Shown piece by piece: positions 34,707-41,901 of a stretch of 63,715 nt of DNA. Position numbers and translations under genes: made by a program. The notes under the pieces were generated by a model that was not told the origin of the DNA, made no database searches, and saw only the letters and a program-made list of their open reading frames with translations. The DNA comes from Pseudoalteromonas sp. XI10. GTDB lineage: Bacteria > Pseudomonadota > Gammaproteobacteria > Enterobacterales > Alteromonadaceae. Numbering within the stretch: the stretch's first letter is position 1; each line of letters begins with the position of its first letter. Location: assembly GCF_001469895.1 (NCBI RefSeq), contig NZ_LOPY01000006.1, positions 1 through 63,715 of the forward strand. Reading direction: 5' to 3'.

Positions 34707-34853
34707 ATGCGTGAATTAACCACAATTGAAATTGAACTGGTTATTGGTGGAGTGCTATCGAATACAACAGTTAATGAAGGAGACTTTGAAAGGAAAGATA
34801 GGCCTGGGTTTGGCATGCCACACTTGCCTGTACCAACAGAAACTGATGATTGA
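34707..34853 (+). CDS. Double-glycine leader peptide, precursor 3 (hydrophilic)
   Basis: A 48-residue precursor with leader MRELTTIEIELVIGG, the same type as the two upstream. The predicted mature part (33 residues, starting VLSNTT) is quite unlike them: hydrophilic, acidic, with Pro-rich DRPGFGMPHLPVPTE near the end. It is not a typical membrane-inserting bacteriocin. It may be a secreted signal peptide, an entry-dependent antimicrobial peptide or an accessory factor. GGAG lies 9 bases before the ATG. Hairpins flank the gene, making it its own small unit. Confidence 0.78.
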   Translation: MRELTTIEIELVIGGVLSNTTVNEGDFERKDRPGFGMPHLPVPTETDD

Positions 34854-34860
34854 GTTATTT

Positions 34861-34893
34861 TTTAGATAAGGAGTAATGTTCTCCTTATCTAAA
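34861..34893 (+). terminator. Hairpin after precursor 3
   Basis: TTTAGATAAGGAG and CTCCTTATCTAAA form a perfect 13-bp stem with a 7-base loop, 8 bases after the stop codon. It is followed by TATCATTT and lacks a clean T tract, so termination strength is uncertain. Confidence 0.6.
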
Positions 34894-35025
34894 TATCATT
34901 TAAAGAATAGTAACCTGGTTAGTAACTATTACATGCTTAAGTGAGTAGCTTTTATTACGCGCTTATTTTTATGCTGAAATGACTAGATGAGTTTGCTCTA
35001 CTATTAGCTATTGAAAGTTCTGTTT

Positions 35026-35236
35026 ATGAAACAATTTTTATTAATTTTCTTTATCACTTATATCATAACCAGAGTTGCTTTTTTTTGATTTTTCTATTTC
35101 AAAAAGTAGTAGCTTGGTAGATTATTTTATCGATATATCTGCGTTCATTTTAGTGTACTTCGTTGTTTCTAAGATCGTTTGCTTTGTATTAAAAAGAGAT
35201 AAAAGAAGCGATAGCAGTGATTCTAATTGTAAGTGA
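35026..35236 (+). pseudogene. Frameshifted small membrane protein gene (possible second immunity gene)
   Basis: From the ATG at 35026 the frame reads MKQFLLIFFITYIITRVAFF and then hits TGA in a run of eight T residues (after GTTGC). Removing one T restores a frame that continues to the TGA at 35234-35236, giving about 69 residues in all. The restored part continues with a second hydrophobic helix (DISAFILVYFVVSKIVCFVL) and a charged tail (KRDKRSDSSDSNCK). This is the shape of a small immunity protein, and it follows precursor 3. The break may be a real mutation, a sequencing error in the homopolymer, or a site of transcriptional slippage. The rest of the 34894-35390 gap shows nothing else convincing. 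Confidence 0.6.
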
Positions 35237-35390
35237 TAGACTGTTGTTTTCGTAGAATGAAGCCCTGTTTCGGCGGTGATTGCAGACCGAATTTGAGTTT
35301 TGGTTACCTTTGATAAACAAACCGTTTTGAAGAGGGACTCTCGCTATGAGCTTTTACCCCTCTCTAATAGGTGATGTTTATAAAGCTTTC

Positions 35391-36704
35391 TTAAGGGTAA
35401 AAACTCAGCATTAACGATATAAACACGCCGGTGATGATCAGCTGCACAAGGCAAAAGCCCATGATGTCTTTGGCTTTTAAGCCGGCAATAGCAAGTACGG
35501 GGAGTGCCCAGAACGGCTGAATAAGGTTAGTCCAGGCATCGCCCCATGCGACAGCCATAGCAACCCGTGGCATATCCGCGCCAAGTGTTTGTGCTGCAGG
35601 AATGACAATCGGCGCTTGCACTGCCCATTGGCCGCCACCTGACGGCACAAATATATTTACAAACCCTGCGCTTAAAAAGCTCCAAAATGGCAGAGTTTCG
35701 GCTGTTGCAATGGCAATAAATCCTTCAGAGATTTGTTGAGCAAGTCCTGTATTTACCATAATGGCCATGATCCCCGCATAAAAGGGAAATTGAATCACAA
35801 TACCAGCGCCACTAGGGATTGCTTGCTGTAAGCTGCTAAGTAAATTATGCGGCGTTTGATGCAGTAAAATCGCGCTAAATAAGAAAATAGCGATCACGCT
35901 ATTTAAGTTTAAGCCGCCTTCGTTTAGCACAAAATAATAGAATAAATAGGCAAGTCCAACGGCACCTATACCCATGCCTAACAAACGGCTATGTTCAATT
36001 ACTTCGGCAGGGCGGGTAGGTTTATCTGCTTGCTTTGATTCATCTTCAAGCTTTACAGGTTCAACATAAACGCTGTCTTTTTCGCTTGGCAACATGTAGC
36101 GATTTACCAGCGGCATGATAATAAATAAGCCCACAACAATAGCGATATTAAATGCCGAAAAAATCGTGTTTTCGGTGCCTATTACCCCAATACTTTGCTC
36201 TGCAAAGTGGCCATCGGTTGCGATTGTTAGCGGCACTGAACCGGCTAAGCCGCCATGCCAAACAATAAAACCTGAATAGGCACTGGCAACTAATAAACGG
36301 TAATCAACGCGGGTTTGTTTCGCAATTGCTTTGGCGAACAAAGCGCCAATCACTAAACCAAAGCCCCAATTTAGCCAGCTTGCCAATAAAGACACGAGCG
36401 TAACGAGTATGATCGCTTTAGCAGGGCTGTTGGCAAGAGTCGCGAGTTTGTTGAGTATACTGCGCATCACCGGGGTACTCGCTAGCATGTAGCCTGTTAG
36501 CAGTACTAGCAGCATTTGCATGGCAAATTGTAATAGGTTCCAAAATCCACCACCCCAAGCCGCGAGCACTTGCGTGGGCGTTGACGGCGTAAAGAGGCTC
36601 GCAACGATAAAGCTCAGCAAGGTGAGTAATATAACAAATACAAACGGGTCGGGTAGATAACGCTCTACTAGTTTAGTGAATGGTTTAGCAACGCGATTTA
36701 GCAT
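35391..36704 (-). CDS. atoE: Short-chain fatty acid transporter AtoE
   Basis: A 437-residue inner-membrane protein of the AtoE/SCFA_trans family with about ten to twelve helices. Family-typical segments include RYLPDPFVFVILLTLLSF near the N-terminus, NWGFGLVIGALFAK, the WHGGLAGSVPLTIA loop and VPSGGGQWAVQAPIV. It takes up short-chain fatty acids such as acetoacetate or butyrate. The usual partner genes (atoD, atoA, atoB) are not adjacent. It is a single gene, convergent with the peptide locus. Confidence 0.92.
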   Translation of the reverse strand: MLNRVAKPFTKLVERYLPDPFVFVILLTLLSFIVASLFTPSTPTQVLAAWGGGFWNLLQFAMQMLLVLLTGYMLASTPVMRSILNKLATLANSPAKAIILVTLVSLLASWLNWGFGLVIGALFAKAIAKQTRVDYRLLVASAYSGFIVWHGGLAGSVPLTIATDGHFAEQSIGVIGTENTIFSAFNIAIVVGLFIIMPLVNRYMLPSEKDSVYVEPVKLEDESKQADKPTRPAEVIEHSRLLGMGIGAVGLAYLFYYFVLNEGGLNLNSVIAIFLFSAILLHQTPHNLLSSLQQAIPSGAGIVIQFPFYAGIMAIMVNTGLAQQISEGFIAIATAETLPFWSFLSAGFVNIFVPSGGGQWAVQAPIVIPAAQTLGADMPRVAMAVAWGDAWTNLIQPFWALPVLAIAGLKAKDIMGFCLVQLIITGVFISLMLSFYP

Positions 36705-36819
36705 AGTTTTTATTGTTGTCGTCGAATCGATAATGCCAATAAATCATGAATAACGATGATTGGCAAATTGCGACGTCGTTGCTTTAGCTTATGCCTTTAA
36801 AAACTGATGCTAAATGCGT

Positions 36820-37773
36820 TTACTGTGAATCTTGCTCTAGCACGGCTTTTAAGCGGGCTTGAACTTCTTCTACTAACAGTATTGGCTGGAATTTTGATAA
36901 GAACGCATTACAACCAACCTTCTCAACTAAAGCTTGGTTAAAGCTACCACTCAAAGATGTATTAAGCACAATATGTAGGTTTTTCATGCGGCTGTCGTTA
37001 CGAATTTCGTGTGTTAAACGGTAGCCATCCATTGCTGGCATTTCAGCATCGGTGATCACCATGAGTAACTCTTTCTCTACATCTTTACCTTGATCTGCCC
37101 ATTCTTTTAGCATTTCGAGTGCTTCAAGTCCGTTACGAGCAGGTATGATTTCGATGCCAAGTTGCGACAAGGTATCGCTTACTTGCTTACGAGCAGTTGG
37201 CGAGTCATCGGCGTGAAGAATTTTGCGGCCTGCAAATTCGTTCACGATGCTTTTATCTAGAATGTCTTCAGATATTTGTACTTCGTACTCAACGATTTCG
37301 GCGAGCACTTTTTCTACGTCGATAATTTCAACCAGCTGCTCTTGGCCATCGCGTTTTACTTTAGTTAAGGCTGTTAGGTAATGATTTTTACCAATTGCAG
37401 TTGGTGGTGGCATGATATCTGACCACGTCATATTGATGATTTGATCAACTTTACCAATTAAAAAGCCTTGCACGGTACGATTGTACTCGGTGATAACGAG
37501 GTTTGTATCTTCGATGTGTTTAGCTTCAGGCATGTTTATCGCTCTGCGCAAATCAATCACTGGAATTGATTCGCCACGAATATTTACAACCCCAGAAACT
37601 TTAGGGTGGGCGTGGGGAATTTTGCTAATTTGCGGTAACTTCACCACTTCTTTAACTTTAAACACATTGAGAGCGAATAAGTGGCGACTGTGTAGGTAAA
37701 ATAGTAAAAGCTCTAAGCGGTTTTCACCGACCAGTTGCGTACGCTTATCGACGGAAGCAAGAACACCTGACAT
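36820..37773 (-). CDS. cheV: Chemotaxis coupling protein CheV
   Basis: A 317-residue protein with an N-terminal CheW domain (about 20-165; NVFKVKEVVKLP, GVVNIRGESIPVIDLR) and a C-terminal receiver domain with acidic pair D189/D190 and phospho-acceptor D242 (VITDAEMPAMDG). CheV links chemoreceptors to CheA, and its phosphorylation adjusts adaptation. Length is normal for the family. It is a single gene, divergent from the potassium channel gene. Confidence 0.95.
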   Translation of the reverse strand: MSGVLASVDKRTQLVGENRLELLLFYLHSRHLFALNVFKVKEVVKLPQISKIPHAHPKVSGVVNIRGESIPVIDLRRAINMPEAKHIEDTNLVITEYNRTVQGFLIGKVDQIINMTWSDIMPPPTAIGKNHYLTALTKVKRDGQEQLVEIIDVEKVLAEIVEYEVQISEDILDKSIVNEFAGRKILHADDSPTARKQVSDTLSQLGIEIIPARNGLEALEMLKEWADQGKDVEKELLMVITDAEMPAMDGYRLTHEIRNDSRMKNLHIVLNTSLSGSFNQALVEKVGCNAFLSKFQPILLVEEVQARLKAVLEQDSQ

Positions 37774-37918
37774 ATTTCACCCTAAACACCTAATACAGAG
37801 ATAGTATAGTCTACTATCATTTTTCATCGACATGCATTAGTAATTTTCCATCAGTTGCCAAAGAGCAAGCATTACAGTACCGTATCGATAATTTCTTCCA
37901 CTATAAATCGCAAGGATT

Positions 37919-38983
37919 ATGCATCATATATTTAATCGTTTAGTGGTACTTATTCGCAGCCACATTGATCAAGTAAGTTGGCAGGCTGTGGTATTTACTA
38001 CGCTTTTGCATATGCTACTTATTTGGTGGCTGCTTATGCTTGCAGGAGAGCAAGCGCTCACACCACTTAGTACTTATTTTTATTATTATGTAGTAACTAC
38101 ATCTACAGTTGGCTATGGCGATTTTAGCGCGAGCACCGAGCTTGGCCGTTGGATTGTCGCATTGCTGCAAATACCTTTTGGTTTAGCATTATTTGGCGTT
38201 CTGTTAGGAAAAACAGGGCAAACAGTAACTTATTTAATTAGGCGCGCTATGACGGGTGATAAAAGCTTCGCACATATAAACAATCACATTATTATCTTTG
38301 GTTGGCACGATACACGTACTAAAAAGATGGTTGACTATATATTGGCCGATCATAAACGCTTAGATCGTCGTATTTTATTGGCGGTTACTGAGCAAATGGA
38401 ACATCCGTTTTTAGCAAATCCTATGGTTGATTTTGCTCGTCTAAGTAGCTTTACTGACTTAGATGAGTTGAAAAGAATTGCCATTGATCGCGCCGACAAA
38501 ATTATCATTGATGGCCAAGATGATGACCAAACGTTTACAACAGCCCTGCGCATTAGCAAGTTGGTCAATGAACAGTGCCACATTAGCGCGCACTTTACTG
38601 ATGAAACTAAAATCGAAATGCTACATGAGCATTGCCACAATGTAGAATGTAGCAGTGCTAAGTCAGCCGAGATCTTAGTGCGCTCAATGCAAGACCCAGG
38701 TTCAAGTCGTGTGCAAGAAGAGCTGTTATCGACACTACATGGGGATACTCAATTTAGTTTACCTATTCCAAAAGGCGTGCAAGCAATGGAATTTGGCAAG
38801 CTGTTTCATCACTTTAAATATAGTCATGATGCTATACTGCTGGGTGTCGCACATAATTTGAGTGCAAAAAATATGGACTTAAACCCGCCACTTGATTACG
38901 TGGTAAGTGAAGGAGATATTTTGCATTATATAGCTGCGGAGCGTGTTTTGAATGACGAAGTTGATTGGTCAGCGTTGGTATAG
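37919..38983 (+). CDS. Two-helix potassium channel with RCK/TrkA-N domain
   Basis: A 354-residue ion channel subunit. Two membrane helices (about 22-42 and 74-96) flank a pore loop with the selectivity filter TVGYGD (63-68). The cytoplasmic part has a TrkA-N (RCK) Rossmann domain (HIIIFGWHDTRTKKMVDYIL, from about 122). Such subunits form tetramers, and the RCK ring gates the pore in response to ligands. The first glycine of the Rossmann motif is present but the usual GxGxxG is altered to GWHDTR, so nucleotide binding may be changed. A mini-transposon-like element begins directly after the stop codon. Confidence 0.9.
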   Translation: MHHIFNRLVVLIRSHIDQVSWQAVVFTTLLHMLLIWWLLMLAGEQALTPLSTYFYYYVVTTSTVGYGDFSASTELGRWIVALLQIPFGLALFGVLLGKTGQTVTYLIRRAMTGDKSFAHINNHIIIFGWHDTRTKKMVDYILADHKRLDRRILLAVTEQMEHPFLANPMVDFARLSSFTDLDELKRIAIDRADKIIIDGQDDDQTFTTALRISKLVNEQCHISAHFTDETKIEMLHEHCHNVECSSAKSAEILVRSMQDPGSSRVQEELLSTLHGDTQFSLPIPKGVQAMEFGKLFHHFKYSHDAILLGVAHNLSAKNMDLNPPLDYVVSEGDILHYIAAERVLNDEVDWSALV

Positions 38984-39143
38984 TACCAATCCGCAATAAT
39001 ACTTAATCATTTTGAGGGATTAAACCTGTTGCTAACTGCGTTAAAAATTCCTCATTTAGAACAACTAAATAACAAAATTTTTGCCTTGCTATCAACAAGG
39101 TTTCATTGCCTCAAAATGGACCACTTAATTAAGCGAATTGGTA
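38984..39143. mobile_element. 160-bp mini-transposon-like element (MITE)
   Basis: The element begins TACCAATCCGC and ends GCGAATTGGTA, so its termini are imperfect inverted repeats (TACCAAT-C-CGC against the reverse complement TACCAATTCGC). A second, inner inverted pair is CATTTTGAGG and CCTCAAAATG. It encodes no protein of note. It fills the whole gap between the channel stop codon and the next small gene. A target-site duplication is not obvious. Sequences of this kind occur in many copies in Pseudoalteromonas and relatives (from memory). Confidence 0.7.
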
Positions 39144-39146
39144 TTT

Positions 39147-39359
39147 ATGAACGAAGTTGTGTTTTTAATTATTGTACTCAGTGCCTACATTTTACCTGTG
39201 GTCATTGTGCTCAATAGTAAACGCACTCAAGGCCACGAAAAGAATGCTTGGTTAATCGGTATCATCTTCTTTTCGTGGTTAGCTTTAGTAATGTATTTAA
39301 CAATCATCCCTAAACATGGGCGGGTCAAAAAACACCGTAAAGTAAAGCCTAAGGGTTAA
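39147..39359 (+). CDS. Small two-helix membrane protein
   Basis: A 70-residue protein with two hydrophobic helices (about 3-22 and 36-56) separated by a polar loop (NSKRTQGHEKN) and a strongly basic tail (RVKKHRKVKPK). The layout recalls superinfection-immunity or PLDc_N-like small membrane proteins, but no family can be claimed. The ATG lies only 3 bases after the end of the mini-element and has no clear ribosome site, so the element may have replaced its original upstream region. Confidence 0.55.
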   Translation: MNEVVFLIIVLSAYILPVVIVLNSKRTQGHEKNAWLIGIIFFSWLALVMYLTIIPKHGRVKKHRKVKPKG

Positions 39360-39385
39360 CTTACCTAAAGCTGACAGCAGGTGTA

Positions 39386-40417
39386 TCACTTCAACTGTTT
39401 TAGTTTATGATCTATCACAGGATCATCAGGTGAGAGTTGCTGCGCCACTTCTAAGACCTTAATTGCATCGTTTGGGTGCTCATCTTGATGTTTGATTGCA
39501 ACATCAATCAGCGGCTGCACATCAATCGCATCTTTTTGCTCTTGAATGTGCTCGGCTTTTTCTTCAGCTAAAATTGTATGCGCGGTGCTTAGTAAGGCTA
39601 AACGATGTGGCGAACTCTTATTTGCCTTATTTAGGCGACGATAATAGTCTTCTTTAAAGCGCAGCGTTTTGGTTTGCTGGCGGAATTGGGCTATATCAAC
39701 TTGCTGGTGGCTAATAAAATCAACAGCAACATCTTTATAAAAGCCAAACTTATTTAAATATGTTGCATGAACACTATGGCCCATACCAAACACGCGTAAG
39801 TGGGTTAGTTGTGGGTAACGTTTAGCATGAGCTCGGTCGATGCGATTCGTTGGGTCGTAAATAATATAACCCTTTGCATGGCCTAAATCTAAATCGTGGT
39901 AGTCACCGTTCCAATCAAATTTTTGCGCGATGTCGGTACTTGAACGATCATCCCATGGCGCTTTTTCTTTATTTTTTGTGCTAACAGGGTGAAAGAGCAA
40001 GACTTTATCAAGCTTTAATAGATTGGCAAAGGCACCAACGGCAAAGCCTCCTCGACTCAAACCATAACCTAATCGCTCTTTGAACCCGCCAATCAGTGGT
40101 GCTAGCTGCTCAATGAAAAACAACAGATTACGGTGCCTAAACCAGTTGCTAATGCCTAAATGTTGAAAGGCGATAATATTCACATCTTGCTTTTTCGCGA
40201 GCTTATAAGCCCAAGGCGAAAAATCATCAGTGATATCATGTTCTTGATAATTGGTTCCAGCAGGAGAGAAGGTAATTAGCAGGGGCTTATTGGCATCAAT
40301 GATATGGTATTTCACATAAACATCACCGAGCAAATCACCGCCAGTCATAGGGACAAGGCTTTGTTGCTCATCGCGTGGGAGGTTGGTCCATTCCTCTAAC
40401 CAATACAATAATTTCAT
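39386..40417 (-). CDS. Alpha/beta-hydrolase-like protein of unknown function
   Basis: A 343-residue cytoplasmic protein. The central part looks like an alpha/beta-hydrolase: a strand LLITFSPAGTNYQEHD, the nucleophile-elbow-like GYGLSRGGFAVGAFANLL (Ser in G-L-S-R-G) and a late His in GMGHSVHATY. The last 70 residues are helical with a TPR-like pattern (NDAIKVLEVAQQLSPDDP). The fold resembles proteins found in surface-polysaccharide contexts, but none lies here. Function is unknown. It is a single gene downstream of the EVE-domain gene on the same strand. Confidence 0.65.
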   Translation of the reverse strand: MKLLYWLEEWTNLPRDEQQSLVPMTGGDLLGDVYVKYHIIDANKPLLITFSPAGTNYQEHDITDDFSPWAYKLAKKQDVNIIAFQHLGISNWFRHRNLLFFIEQLAPLIGGFKERLGYGLSRGGFAVGAFANLLKLDKVLLFHPVSTKNKEKAPWDDRSSTDIAQKFDWNGDYHDLDLGHAKGYIIYDPTNRIDRAHAKRYPQLTHLRVFGMGHSVHATYLNKFGFYKDVAVDFISHQQVDIAQFRQQTKTLRFKEDYYRRLNKANKSSPHRLALLSTAHTILAEEKAEHIQEQKDAIDVQPLIDVAIKHQDEHPNDAIKVLEVAQQLSPDDPVIDHKLKQLK

Positions 40418-40502
40418 ACATCCCCCACGTTACCTCTAAAATAAAGGGGCAAAATTATAGCAAAAATAGCAGCTAATTAAAAATGGCTTCCATTTTAGAA
40501 TC

Positions 40503-40964
40503 TTAGCTTTCGCTCATTGCTATGATCTGTTGCCAGTCATGTTCGGTGACTGGCATTACTGACAATCGGCCACCTTTTTTAAGGGCGATTTCGGTAATTG
40601 AGTGATTGGCTTTAATCGCTTGCAGACTAACTAGCTTTTTAAGGTGTGATTGGTATTGCACATCGACCACAAACCAGCGCGGGTTATCAGCGGTTGCTTT
40701 GGCGTCGTAGTAATCGCTATTTAAATCAAACTGTGTTGGGTCGGCATAGGCTTCGCGAGTCACCAAAGCGATACCTGCAACACCCACCTGTTTACAACTT
40801 GAATGATAAATCATCACCAAGTCACCGTGCTTGATACCATCGCGAAGAAAGTTGCGAGCTTGATAATTACGCACGCCATCCCACATAGAGGTTTGCTCAG
40901 GTGCGTTTTTTAGATCATCAATTGAAAATGCATCGGGTTCGGTTTTAAAAAGCCAATAAGCCAT
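40503..40964 (-). CDS. EVE domain protein
   Basis: A 153-residue single-domain protein of the EVE family (PUA-like fold). The start MAYWLFKTEPDAFSIDDL, the WDGVRNYQARNFLRDGIKHG stretch and VMIYHSSC are characteristic. EVE domains bind modified bases in nucleic acid, and stand-alone bacterial members occur close to housekeeping genes. It is divergent from tesB. Confidence 0.92.
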   Translation of the reverse strand: MAYWLFKTEPDAFSIDDLKNAPEQTSMWDGVRNYQARNFLRDGIKHGDLVMIYHSSCKQVGVAGIALVTREAYADPTQFDLNSDYYDAKATADNPRWFVVDVQYQSHLKKLVSLQAIKANHSITEIALKKGGRLSVMPVTEHDWQQIIAMSES

Positions 40965-41043
40965 AATAAGGTGCTCTTACAAAGATTTACTTCCAATTAG
41001 TCTATAGTATCATTAAACGCTTGTCGGGATTGAGGATAAATAA

Positions 41044-41901
41044 ATGAGCCAAGTATTAGATGACCTACTGTCATTAATGTCGTTAGAAGAGATTGAGCAA
41101 GGCTTGTATCGCGGGCAAAGCCAAGATTTAGGATTTAGAGCTGTATTCGGTGGCCAAGTAATGGGCCAAGCTCTATCTGCCGCAAAAGAAACATTACCAC
41201 AAGGGCGTATTGTTCACTCTTTACACTCTTACTTTTTGCGCCCAGGTGATGCTGCAAAGCCGATTGTCTATGATGTAGAGAATATCCGTGATGGTAAAAG
41301 TTTTAGTACTCGCCGTGTAAAAGCAATTCAATATGGCAAGCCGATTTTTTACATGACCGCTTCTTTCCAAGGTGAAGAAGAGGGCTTATCACACCAAGCG
41401 CAGATGCCTGATGTACCTCAGCCTGAAGAATTAAAGTCATCGCTTGAATTTTACCAAGCAAATGCAGAGCTTATTCCTGAACCAATTCGAAATAAGTTCA
41501 TTCGTGAAGTGCCAATTGAAATGCGCCCTGTGACTTTTCATAACCCATTTAAACCACAAGTGATGGAGCCAGTTAAGCATATTTGGTTTAAAGCTAATGG
41601 CGAGATGCCTGACGATCAGCGCATTCATAATTACTTACTTGCGTACGCATCTGACTTTGAATTTTTACCAACTGCATTACAGCCGCACGGCGTATCGTTT
41701 ATGCAGCCGAATATGCAGGTTGCGACGATTGACCATGCGATGTGGTTTCACCGCCCGTTTAGACTAGACGATTGGATTTTATATTCGATTGATAGCCCAA
41801 GTGCGAGCTCTGGTCGTGGTTTGGTGCGAGGTCAGTTCTTTGACCGTCAAGGCAATTTAGTTGCCTCAACGATCCAAGAAGGGGTCATGCGTCAGCGTTA
41901 A
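41044..41901 (+). CDS. tesB: Acyl-CoA thioesterase II TesB
   Basis: A 285-residue double-hotdog thioesterase that hydrolyses medium and long acyl-CoA to fatty acid and CoA. The N-terminal [10 protein letters not shown], the [10 protein letters not shown] segment and the C-terminal [12 protein letters not shown] and [11 protein letters not shown] stretches are typical of TesB. The catalytic Asp lies in YASD, as in E. coli. Its stop overlaps the stop of the convergent plsB gene by 4 bp, so the two lipid genes share their 3' ends. Confidence 0.95.
   Translation: MSQVLDDLLSLMSLEEIEQGLYRGQSQDLGFRAVFGGQVMGQALSAAKETLPQGRIVHSLHSYFLRPGDAAKPIVYDVENIRDGKSFSTRRVKAIQYGKPIFYMTASFQGEEEGLSHQAQMPDVPQPEELKSSLEFYQANAELIPEPIRNKFIREVPIEMRPVTFHNPFKPQVMEPVKHIWFKANGEMPDDQRIHNYLLAYASDFEFLPTALQPHGVSFMQPNMQVATIDHAMWFHRPFRLDDWILYSIDSPSASSGRGLVRGQFFDRQGNLVASTIQEGVMRQR

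Noticed and set aside
39029..39217. Plus-strand open frame of 62 codons
   Set aside because: It lies almost entirely in the mini-transposon-like element, has no ribosome site and runs out of frame into the small membrane protein gene.
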